From positions 47,282,243 through 47,346,242 of the forward strand of contig OX419761.1 in NCBI GenBank assembly GCA_948567375.1: DNA of 64,000 nucleotides, given 5' to 3'. A program made the translations under genes and the position numbers. This DNA is from Lunularia cruciata (Eukaryota; Streptophyta; Marchantiopsida; Lunulariales; Lunulariaceae). Below the pieces are notes generated by a model, which did no database searches, was not told the DNA's origin, and worked only from the letters and a program-made list of their open reading frames with translations. Below, in pieces: positions 37,201 to 46,673 of the stretch; positions within the stretch are counted from its first letter, which is position 1; each line of letters starts with the position of its first letter.

Positions 37201-37981
37201 AGATTTGAAGGGGCAGATATGAAGAGGTGCATTGTCATTTTGGATCTGCAGGTTAGAACAGTTGTGGTAGAACGGTATACTTGCTAGAATTGTCAATTGC
37301 TCACTATTTAAGAGTGGCATTTGCAGGAAATTGTTGTTCAGTGCTCATTATTTCTAAGAATAGATAAAGCAAAGTGTTGTGAAGCAGTGCTCGTCGCTTG
37401 AGCTTGATTTTGAGTATCAATTTCGCAATTGTGTTTGTGAGTGTTTGGAGAATTTGAAGTGCAAGTCAGTGTGTTTGTTGGATGTTGGATTCCACAGCCT
37501 TGATCTTCATTCTGTGTGTTTGATCCTAAGTGAAGTGCAATCGAAGCAATGCCTTGACAGATCTGAGAGGAATTGTAGTGTTGGTAGTATTCTACAATTG
37601 TGAGTACAATGTGAAGTTGATGTGAAGCAATTTCGATCAAGGAAGTTGTGCCTTCAGTGGAGGGGTGGAACACAATTCTGAGGTGAAGTCGTTTTGCAGT
37701 GAAGTGCCATTTTCGGGAGAGCTTGAATCATCACAATCAAGATTGTTTGGAAAGAATTGAAGGAGTTGTGATTATGGAGTGTTAATTTGTGACAAGACTG
37801 AGAGTAAGTGCTTGTTACTCTCTTTTGGGTGTGGTTTCTACCTGAGAGATTAAAGACGCAACCAAGAAGAACTATATTGTTACTGTTTGCTTTGTATTTG
37901 ACCAATTCTGACTTGTATCTCTACGGGAACGAACTTTACTTACTCGATTACCGCAAAAGTGATCTTTGCCAGGTTGTCACA
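34215..37981 (+). repeat. Element A 3' LTR (3767 bp)
   Basis: It begins TGTAGTGCCTACA and ends GGTTGTCACA. It matches the 5' LTR throughout with few differences; the 5' LTR start is 3-4 bp shorter. Immediately to the right, at 37982, the interrupted B-host LTR resumes (GAGGCATAGGG). Confidence 0.9.
34629..37189 (+). pseudogene. LTR-encoded protein of element A, 3' copy (nearly open)
   Basis: The same protein as in the 5' LTR, with different damage: a TAG at 35079, a one-base loss near 35790, and the TGA at 36650 that both copies share. Otherwise it is open over about 2.56 kb, with long pieces 34629-35081, 35085-35801, 35840-36652 and 36668-37189. Because the two copies carry independent breaks, the reading frame was probably open when the element inserted. 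Length about 850 residues if the shared TGA is read through, otherwise about 675 plus a separate 173-residue frame. Sequence is acidic and coiled-coil-like in its second half (for example RLEEENSELKKS, QRELSVRYREEERL). Function unknown. No signal peptide or membrane segment is obvious, so it does not look like an envelope protein. Confidence 0.65.
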
Positions 37982-38607
37982 GAGGCATAGGGCTATGAGA
38001 GGCTACAAAGGCCTAGAAGGGCCAGCAAGCCAGCTTGATGGCGTGAGGCTAGCTAGTTTAGAGTAGATCTTGGTCATTGGTTGGCAAAATCTGCCTTTCT
38101 TGCTAGATTGTGCGCAACAGGGTTTGACCCCTAGATCTCTTGTTCCTTGATTGGTGCCCTAGCCAACTGGTCCACCCTCACTTGTTGTCTTAGTGACTGT
38201 GCCAGTGTTATCTATACATATGTAGCTTTGGCTAGGAGAGGCAGTTTGATCTCATTCTTGGTGATCCTAGTAGCTTAGGACTTAGATACGAACTGCTCTT
38301 ATATCAAATGCCAAATGGTGGCAGAGTCAATCCCGTGTTGTGTTGTGAGATGGAGGGTTTTCGTTTAGATTTCTTGTGATTGGATCCCCTCCATTCTTTA
38401 CTTCTTGTTTGTGCACCACGTTTGTGTGAGGTGCCTTGACTTTTGAGTGTTGGTGCTCTGGTGTGCTCTCGGTGGTGAGGCAAAAGTGATGACCAGTCAG
38501 ACTACCTTTGTTTCTTTTTGGTGAGGCAGGAAGTGATGACCTGCAGACCGTGAGAGTGCGTGTTATGATGGCAGATTACAGGTTGCCCTTTCTCCTAGTG
38601 TAGTTAT
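37982..38607 (+). repeat. B-host 5' LTR remainder, primer-binding region and leader
   Basis: It matches the B1 copy at about 46385-47015 read on the minus strand. The 5' LTR seems to end at about 38313 (AAATGCCA), followed by TGGTGGCAGAGTC at 38316-38328, a weak match to the initiator-tRNA-Met primer site used by most plant Ty3/gypsy elements. The leader is interrupted at 38607 by B1, leaving TTAT at 38604-38607. Confidence 0.65.
38118..38176 (-). repeat. tRNA-like segment inside B-host 5' LTR
   Basis: Read on the minus strand: GGTGGACCAGTTGGCT resembles an RNA polymerase III A box and, about 35 nt on, GGGGTCAAACCC resembles a B box, with A/B spacing as in a tRNA. The same segment is present in B1 at 46809-46866. 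It is probably a tRNA-derived SINE head taken up by the LTR; it lacks a credible full cloverleaf. Confidence 0.5.
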
Positions 38608-39153
38608 TGTCATGCGTATATACATTGCTACACAACATACATTGCTGTCAATATCATACACTATAGAAGCACAACTCACACATAAGTCATACATAGACTC
38701 TAAAGTGCCACAATAATCAGATTGCTTACCACTCTCAACTCAACTCAACTCAGATCAGTACTTGATCTGTCACTCTATAAACTGCCAACAACTGGGCACT
38801 GATTACAGTCAAGCCACACCCACTCAAGCATAGAGAATCCAGGTGATGCTTGCCGGCCTCTGTCCACCATAGCCAGGAACTCAAAGGCTCAACATCAGAG
38901 AAGTGAGCTCTCTGGAGCTCACTTTGAAACTATACCCCCTGGACTTGAGCTAGCTCTAAAACCCTAATGGTCCCGCTGACGGCACACTCAAGGATGCAAA
39001 GTGACGGTGGGCCCCACCGTGAAGTCAGTACCCTGAACACAAAATCTAACCGTCGGAAAGTAGTCTCTGAGAAATTGCTAAAATAACTCTAACTACCATC
39101 ACTAAAACTCCAGTGTCCGAGCATCTAGATGCAGAACTACATATGGTGTGACA
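38608..39153 (-). repeat. B1 3' LTR (546 bp) with duplicated end segment
   Basis: On the minus strand it starts TGTCACACCATATGTAG at 39153. Its first ~438 bp (to 38716) match the 5' LTR. It then switches, at CTGATTA, into segment S (38715-38608), which ends GCATGACA. A second S copy (39262-39156) lies just before the LTR. The 5' LTR has no S and continues quite differently for almost 900 bp. Confidence 0.75.
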
Positions 39154-39429
39154 GCTGTCGTGCGTATATACATTGCTACACAACATACATCGCTGTCAAC
39201 ATCATACACTATAGAAGCACAACTCACACATAAGTCATACATAGACTCTAAAGTGCCACAATCGCCTCCCTAGCTGGCGGTTAGGTCCCTCTAACTCCAG
39301 ATAGCCATCTTCTCTAAGTATATGGTATACCCTCTAATGGGCAAAGATCAGGAGGCTGGGTGCTATGGAGCCCCATTGTCAGTCGCCTATCTGCAATTTA
39401 TACCATATAAAGAATGAACTAGCTATAGG

Positions 39430-40985
39430 TCAAGTACATCTAGGACATAACCACTGTCCCAGAGGAACCACCATGAGGGGAGGAGTCATACATGCCATAT
39501 GCCATCCTCTCAAACAGCTATCACACACTAACATAGTAGCAGCTCTACTAGAAGAGCCACATAACATACACCTCAAGCCTGCACGTACGAGTGCCAAGCT
39601 TGGGTCCATAGTACCATCAATGTTTGGGAGGTGGCATGGCACACAATTGCGCACATGATCCTTCCAAACAACACCATCCCGTCCTTCTAACACAAGGACT
39701 CTAGATGGCAAAACCTCGCACACTCTCAAGATAGTGCGGCCTATAGAAACATCAAGTGTCGTTGGTGCTATCTGCTGTAGATATGCATAATCACCTGGAT
39801 GAAATCAACGGATCAAGGGTTTATAACCTCCTCCTTGAATGGTAGCATAGCGTAAAGTATCTCTATGCTAAGCAATCGCTAAGTTCTTAATGGCCATCGG
39901 CATCACTCTTCAAAAGATCTCTGCCCGTTGAGAACATGCGCTCATCCATACATTGGGGTCATCCAAGTCAAAAACTACAGTAGCATCTAGACAAATGGCT
40001 GTAGGTAAATCTGGATCTCGTCCATAGAGTAGAAAGTATGGAGAGAAGGATGCTAAGAAGGCTTGTCGGCTGAACCGATAGCCCATGGCCAACCAAGGTA
40101 ATTGGAGATCCTAATCTCCCAAGTGGCCTCTCTGCAAACCATACTTTTGCAATCCTCTCTTCACCGTCTGATCCACTCTCTCTGCTAAGCCATCTGCCTC
40201 AGGGTGATCTTGGGATGTAGTATGATGATCAATCAAAGCCTTGTCACACAAGACCTGAAACTCCCCCAAGAACTCTGTACCCTGATCAGTCAAAACCTTA
40301 GCTGGTGCACCAAAATGACTAAGAACTTGATCCAGGAACGAGTAAGCTGTCCCTTCACTAGACTTGTCAAGAAGTGCCACCAACTCAATCCACTTGGAGA
40401 AGTGCTCCACCATCACCAAAACATACCGATGATGTCTCACAGTCAACGGTAAAGGTCTGGCAAAGTCCAAACTCCAATGGTAACCCAATCCCATGATAGG
40501 TAATGGGTGTAACTGTGGCGTAGGAGCATTTAATGATGCTCTAACTCGGTCACAAACCACACATCTGGCAACAAACTGCTGTACCTCTGTCTGCATACCG
40601 CGCCACCAATAATGACTCTGAAGCAAACTATACGTACACTTTACTCCAAAATGTCCTAGCTCCTCATGAGCATGACGGACCAACTGTGATCTCTAAGATG
40701 GAAGTGGTACTACTCGCACTCTACCATCCTCCCATACATGCAAAAAGTGTCTACCCTCCAATCTGAACCGTCTGGCTTGCTAAAGAACACGGTCTCTCTC
40801 CTTGGCCCTAACTGTGCCACCCACAACACCAGTGTGAAGATAGTCCATCACTAAGACATCATCATGAATGTCTTGCTGAACTGTACCAATATCTTCACTC
40901 TCTGGATCTGTGACCTCAATAACTCCTCTTGTATGCGCTGAGAGAGATACCACCAAAGCCTCTACAAATATACACAGAAAGGCAG
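39430..40985 (-). pseudogene. B1 integrase with C-terminal PHD finger
   Basis: One frame with a few TAG stops (for example at about 40108). The zinc-binding region HAHEELGHFG...CVVCDR is at about 40675-40545. The core is at 40683-40111, with acids in SLDFA, LTDQGTEF and DGLAERV. The C-terminal part (39729-39430) has RVLVLEG(R/D)DGVVWKDH and then a C4HC3 zinc finger: CMLC, 11 residues, CDSC, LRGW, H, two residues, C, 14 residues, CPRC, and the stop at 39430-39432. This spacing and the WH(M)AC phrase are those of a PHD finger, which in known proteins reads histone H3 tails. It occupies the place of the chromodomain. The linker at 40690-40985 is poorly conserved. All eight PHD ligands are present. 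Confidence 0.85.
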
Positions 40986-41059
40986 ATGCATGTTAACCTG
41001 GCACCATCTCCTCATTTGTCTCACCATGCCAACTTGCTCCGGTTTGATCCTGCTGGCTA

Positions 41060-42858
41060 GGACATGGGTTTCTACTCAACCCATCTGCATCACGGTTCAC
41101 CACTCCAGGTCTATGAACAATCGTGAAATCATACTCCTATAAAATCAGAGCCCATCGTGCAAGCTTCCCCGAAAGCTTGTCGGACTCCATCAACCACTTC
41201 AGCGGCTAATGATCAGTGATGAGAGTGAAGGGGTTACCAAATAGGTAACATCGGAAATGTGCTACTGCCCAAACTGCTGCCAAGCACTCTCCCTCATATG
41301 AACTATACTTCGCCTCCGCTGAATTGTTGGAGCGACTAGCATAGGCCACCACAAACTCCTTCTCCTCATCATCATGCTGGGTGAGCACCGTTCCAAGCCC
41401 CAACATACTCCAATCAGTGTGAACCTGGAATGGTCGTCCCCTGATCGGTCTCCTCAAAATAGGAGCAGATGTCAACCTCTCCTTGAGCTCTACAAAAGCT
41501 CTCTCCTCCTCATCTCCCCAACACCACTCATGTGTAAGCTTGGTCAGCTTCATCAAGGCCTTGGCAATGGCACTAAATCCTCTAACATAGCGGCGATAGA
41601 AGTTTGCCAACCCAAGGAATGCTCACACTCTGCTCACATCCGTAGGCCGAGGAATATGTGCAATAGCCTCCACCTTGGTCTGCTGGACACCAAGTCCTCC
41701 GGGGTAGATAGTGTGACCCAAATACTCAACCTACTCGTGGAAGAACCTACACTTCCCAGGATGTAATTTGAGGCCATGAGATCTCAACCTCTCAAACACC
41801 TCCAACAACTGTCTTTCATGCTCTTCCACAATAGTGCTATAAACCAAAATGTCATCAATATAGCACCGAGTAAAATCCAATCCAGCTAGGATCCTATCCA
41901 TGACCCTCTGGAACTCAACAGGAGCGTTCTTTAACCCAAATGGTAAGAACCTCCACTGATATAACACATCCTTGCCGTGAGGATCAATAGCCCAAAATGT
42001 TGTCTTGGACTTATCCTCCTCCTTGATCGGCAACTGATGATATCCCGCTCAAAGATCCAAAGTACTGAAGACCTTTGCATGCCTAATTGCATCAAAAATC
42101 TCCTCTGGTATAGGCAAGGCATACCGATCAGCCCTAATCTGTCGGTTGGTAGGACGGTAATCTCCACACATCCGCCTATTTGTATAGTTGCCATGCGTAT
42201 CCTTCTTGGCTGGCATCACTATCGCTGATGCGTACTCTCCATGTGAAATCTCTACCAAACCAACCTCAAAAAGGTCACTACTCTGGCTCTAAATCAATGT
42301 CCTCTCCATATCACTATATTGATAAGGACGTCTGAAAACTGGTGTGTTGCTAGTCAGCTCAATCCATATATCAAGTCCCTTCAAAGCACCCAAATCCTTC
42401 ATACTGAAGGCAAAACAACTCGTGTGACTTCTCAAGAACCTCCAAACCCTCAGTCTTTCCTCTCCAGTAAGCTTGGGTCCAAGATCTGGTTCCCAAGTAT
42501 CCTCTGTAACTGCAGTAGGAGTGGAAGACGTACTAACTGACTGCTACATTGGGCCCTTGGGAGCAATAGTATCATGCTCCCGACCACTAGAGGTCCCAAC
42601 CTCTGTGTGAAAAATTCCCTCCACTCTGGCTGCAAGCTCCACACGTCCTCTGGCTGCATCCCATGTGGACCAAGGGTGTAATCCAAGTAGCCCACGCTCA
42701 CCTGGATGGACTCCAAGTAGACCACTCTCCCTAGTAGCTACAGGATGTGTCCCAAGAATACCATGTTCACTTGGTCCATCGCCCCCAGCATGTGCCTGAA
42801 TCGTCTCAATAGGCACAGGGCTCACAAGTGTCAAAGTGGTGATGCCTATCAAGCGCAT
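41060..42858 (-). pseudogene. B1 linker, reverse transcriptase and RNase H
   Basis: Same frame as the integrase. The linker (42858-42545) follows the methyltransferase and contains three near-repeats GILGTHP, GLLGVHP, GLLGLHP (about 42765-42668). RT: ISHGEYASAIVMPAKKD, CGDYRPTNRQ, FLPFGLKNAP and the intact catalytic YIDDILVYS at about 41870. RNase H: VHTDWSMLGLGTVL (DWS where DAS is usual), ASRSNNSAEAKYSSYEGECLA, ITDHQPLKWL, and HRPGVVNRDADGLSR. In-frame stops at 42052 (TGA, within LDL-AGYHQ), 41623 (TGA) and 41137 (TAG) are shared with B-host, the last also with B4. Confidence 0.85.
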
Positions 42859-42899
42859 CCTACGCTGCTAAGCCAAGGCAAGGCTAGTAATCCAGGTCA

Positions 42900-44220
42900 A
42901 ACAGTTCATGTCCATAGCCTGACCTAACACCTAACGCTTGGATGCCTCTGACACTGCTGGAACAGTGGTAATACCGGTGCGAAAACCCATTGCCCGCTCT
43001 CTCTCATCAGCGTTGGGCTCCACCAACTGCTGTAACTGTGAGTCCCAAACAAGTCCAAGTCCTCCCTCTCGAAAAGCATGAGAGCCTATGAAACTCATGA
43101 GTGTAGGAAATGCAGCTCTAGGCTGTCCAACTAGGTTCACCACTGCCATAGGTGACCTATCAGCCACTACCACTATCTCAGACTGACGCCCAACATCCAA
43201 GATATCATCAACAAGAATGTGGTCTAGTCGTTGAATCCCATCATAACTATGCTGTAGAACCTCTCTGGGTAAGAGGTTCGTCCACCAAAGACAAAGACAA
43301 TGAGCCCGTGATCCCACTCTGGCTGCATCTAACAATACGGTAGGTCCCATCCAAGAATGGACCTGATGTGTACTCGCCACCACTCTAGTGCGAGAATCAC
43401 CCATCAAAGGAACGTTCTCCAAAAGGTAAGTTGGAGAAATAAACTGATGAACCTGGAGATGTTGTAGTATCCGTAACATCTCCCAAAACACACCAGAACA
43501 AGGATCTTGAAGACCCAAACCACGGCCCACACGTGTATGTCCCTAACATGGCCATCCAGAAATCACCAAGTGAATAGGCCTATGTCTCTCTAGGTCATGC
43601 GCCCCCAGTAAGGAAATATCTCCTGGTAAGGCCTTTTGGTAACCTCTGACTGCTGACATTGGTAATAACTCCGGATACCGATAGGCCAAGTGTGCCACAT
43701 GATGTAGAGAGACTCGCTTAGTAGTCTCATCTCTCTCTACATATAAGTACCTCTATACTCGGATACCCGCTTGTAACACCGCAGCTAGTCCAGTGCTGAT
43801 CCCACCAAACAACTCCAATAGGCATATCCCCTCTACTGGATACTGCCAAGCAATGAGTGTGGTATCCAAAGGTGTCAAAGCAATTGCCTCTAGAGGCTCA
43901 TCCTCACACTCATCTCTTGATGGTACAAAGGCTCCACTCCAAGCATGCTGCACCAACTGATCTGCATGCTGCTGCAATGCCTCCTCTGAACTCCACAATG
44001 GAACATCCAAGGTGGATGGAACAATCCCACTCGTACTCCAAAGCCGAGTGATCTCCACTGGTACAGGAGTATCCTCTGCATGTGCATTCCTCTCCAACAA
44101 GTCACCAGGCCAAGTAACTGCACCACTGAAAGCTAAAACTGATGCGGCCATGGTCCTGGACTGTAGTGAGCCAAGACTGCCACTACTGAAGCATACTGGT
44201 AGGCAACATACCCGTCCCTC
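42900..44220 (-). pseudogene. B1 C5-cytosine DNA methyltransferase domain inside pol
   Basis: In frame between protease and RT, two open pieces (44151-43753, 43530-42931) plus the part between read as a C5-DNA methyltransferase. Motif I, ELFGGISTGL (43815-43786), binds S-adenosylmethionine. Motif II, RYLYVERDE, is near 43740. Motif IV, VISGWPC, has the catalytic Cys codon at 43546-43548. GRGLGLQDPCSGVFWEM follows. Motif VI, LLENVPLMG, has ENV at 43419-43411. Motif VIII, SRAHCLCLWWTNL (43311-43270), normally has AHRxR. Motifs IX/X appear as EPNADERERAMGF and RQVLGQAMDL (43030-42910). The order is canonical, as in DNMT3 and DNMT1, not permuted as in plant DRM. DNMT3-like features (RYxxxE, SRAHR.R.WW) suggest a DNMT3-type origin. 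Stops follow position V of GIRV (43753) and the catalytic Cys (43543), and two Arg codons became Cys, so this copy is inactive. The segment at 44150-43820 before motif I is unrecognised. Confidence 0.87.
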
Positions 44221-44249
44221 ACCAGACTACCAACCAGGTCTATAAGAGG

Positions 44250-45109
44250 TTGTCTCCTCCCAATAGTCAATGCTGAAACACATGGGGTATAACACTGCTC
44301 CCCCAACTAGCACATCATATGACTCAGCTATCATCGCAATAATCTGAGCTCTCACCACCGAGCTATCAGTTGGATGACTAGGCTGAACCTGGACAACAAG
44401 CTCTCCACGTGTGATGTACTATGTTGAACCACCACCAAGAGATGTCTGGATCTGAAATGGACATCTCTCCACATCGGTCTTCCGTAACTCCAGACCGACA
44501 ACTACAGCCCTCCCCAACATAAGGGGCTGCGTGCCAGAGTCTAACAAGACTCTTTGTGGTGTATAGACCTTCCCTGAAGGTCCCACCAAACAAAAAATCC
44601 CCCTCTAGTTATCCAATAGGACAACACCAGGTGTAAACCGCGCTCTCTCAAAGGCTGGTCTAGCTTGGCAACTCCTCCAGTCTAGCCGTTGCTGCCTGCC
44701 ATAAACCACTGGTCGCTGAACGGAACCCATGCTCCTCAACCAAGTCAGCTCCACTACCAACCACCTCTGCTCTAGTAGTAGGAACCGCACCATCCCTACT
44801 CTCACACAACGTGGCAGCCAACCAAAACACTGGGGCTAGGTCAACTCCCAATGTAAACATGTCATTGGCTGAAAACAAAGGATACCGCATAATCAGCTGA
44901 GCCGCCCCCAACATCATGCTAGACTCAGTTTGTGTAGTAGTAGGTGGCTGACTAGCAGGTAGTCCATCATGTACTCCATCACCACCTACCACACCTGCAC
45001 TGGGACATCTAGGAACCATGGATGTCGTCTGCAATGCCTCAGATAGCGTGAAAGATTGGGGAAGTCTGACTTGTCTCCCAACCTCTCTTCTCTGTGGGTC
45101 CAACTCCAC
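44250..45109 (-). pseudogene. B1 aspartic protease region
   Basis: The protease active site is RVLLDSGTQPLMLG, with DSG at 44541-44533, followed by LVVQVQPSHP and the C-terminal phrase ESYDVLVGGAVLYPM. DSGT is a valid retroviral-type active site. The region before it (45109-44660) is the gag-protease connector; a frameshift near 44660 moves from that frame to the pol frame. Immediately after LYPM a conserved SIDYWEETTSYRPGW leads into the methyltransferase segment without leaving the frame. Confidence 0.75.
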
Positions 45110-46332
45110 TTATGCTCCTCTAGGCTCTAGAGCACGTACTGCACTCCTAGTCATTGCTGCAGATGCATCCACTTGTGCTGCTCCGCACATGAAGTCCAAA
45201 GCATCTCTATCACCAGCATATGAGGTGGAAGCCTCAGCATCCAAATCTGATCTCCTCTGAGCAATAGCCATACTAGCCAATCTCTGCTCCAACTGCTCAA
45301 TCCGAGTAGCCATAGCTGTGTTAGAAGTAAGGGCATGTACTGCACCCCTACTAGGTGTAGATCCTCTACCACCACCTCTACTACCTTGTCCTCCATGAAT
45401 TGGAGCTCCTCTACTACCTGCCATAGCAGCTCTACCACTCCGTAACTCCGGGTGTAGGTCAAAACACCGGTCACTAGTGTAACCAAATCTGTGGCAGTGC
45501 TCACACTACCTCTGTGCTGGTTGTGATGCACCAAAGGTATCAAGTCCACTGCCTTGAGTACACTCTCTCCGATGGTGAGGTCCACCACAAGTCCAACAAG
45601 CAACACCACCACTCACAGGCTGCTGCGCACCCAAAAATGAGGGTAAGGGTCTAACTCCACTAGGCCCTCTACTCGCTCCATAGGATCTGGGCTATCCACC
45701 CTGTCCTCAAAAACCAACTGGGTGTGGTGCACTCTACTGCACTCTAGAAGAAGTCACAGCCGTGGATGAGGTCTCCCTACCAAATCCAGATGTCACCACT
45801 CTCTCCTCCACCATGTTGAGCTCAATACACTCAACCAAACCAAAGACTAATGCCAAAGTGGGCGAAGTAGCCTGCAACAACATAGCATCACAAACTCTAC
45901 GTTGCAACTCCTTGTCTAGTATCCCATACCAAAATCGGACTGCCTGGGCCTCAATAACTCCTTGAGTGAAACTGATCAGCCACCTCATGCGAGTATATGC
46001 CTCGCATAGGCTCTCTTCCCATAAATCTCATCCATGTCCTACAACAACGGTGCGGACACACCAAGTGCACTCTCAACTGAATCAGCTCCTGTGTCAAACT
46101 CCAACTCAGAGTCAATCTCCTCTCTCACTAGGACGTGAGATACATGCTGATACCGAGCACCACTCCGAGTAAACCCACTGCGTACTGCAGGGCTTACTCC
46201 TCTGGAATCTCCAAAAAACTCCGTCGTGACAAAGTAACCACACCAACAAACCCAAACCACCAACTGCAACCGCAAGTTGTAACCGCAAGTACCCCACCAA
46301 CTGCCAACACCACCACGTGCCAACACCACCAA
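45110..46332 (-). pseudogene. B1 gag with internal deletion
   Basis: It matches B-host gag (48031-49785) but lacks about 0.5 kb, corresponding to roughly 48345-48857 there, joined near 46016. Remaining pieces: 46332-46039 (N-terminal part), 45988-45734 (capsid-like, VFGLVECIELNMVEERV), the zinc-knuckle region near 45600-45480 with stops, and 45424-45110. The deletion changes the frame. Not functional. Confidence 0.7.
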
Positions 46333-46673
46333 GTGCCAATACTAACTAAGCACCACCCACTAATGTAACTCTAACCGAGATAACTACACTAGGGGAAAGG
46401 GCAACCTGTAACCTGCCATCATAACATGCACTCTCACGATTTGCAGGTCATCACTTCCTGCCTCTCCGGAGAGAAACAAAGGTAGTCTGATCGGTCATCA
46501 CTCCAGCCTCACCACTGAGAGCACACTAGAGCACCAACGCTCAAAAGTTAGGGCACCTCACACAAATGTGGTGCACAAACAGGAAGCAGAGAATGGAGGG
46601 AGTCCAATCACAAGAAATCTAAATGAAAACCCTCCATCTCATAACACAACACGGGACTGACTCTGCCATCATT

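Larger units (their letters stand above)
24284..37981 (+). mobile_element. Element A: Athila/Tat-like Ty3/gypsy retrotransposon with 3.76-kb coding LTRs
   Basis: A complete 13.7-kb structure: 5' LTR 24284-28046, primer-binding site for tRNA-Asp 28054-28071, gag-pol 28136-34203, polypurine tract 34202-34212, 3' LTR 34215-37981. The LTRs differ by a few percent, judged by eye, mostly transitions. The tRNA-Asp primer site and the RT phrases FLDGFSGYNQ and FAYNQMPFGLCNAPATFQR are typical of the Athila/Tat branch. No target duplication is visible (left flank AAATA, right flank GAGGC). Stops, three frameshifts and a damaged RT active site make it non-autonomous now. Confidence 0.88.

Noticed and set aside
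42900..44220. Host methyltransferase gene lying by chance next to a retrotransposon
   Set aside because: The domain is in the same frame as protease and RT, B-host keeps its motif IX/X tail at the same place, and both sides are continuous pol sequence.
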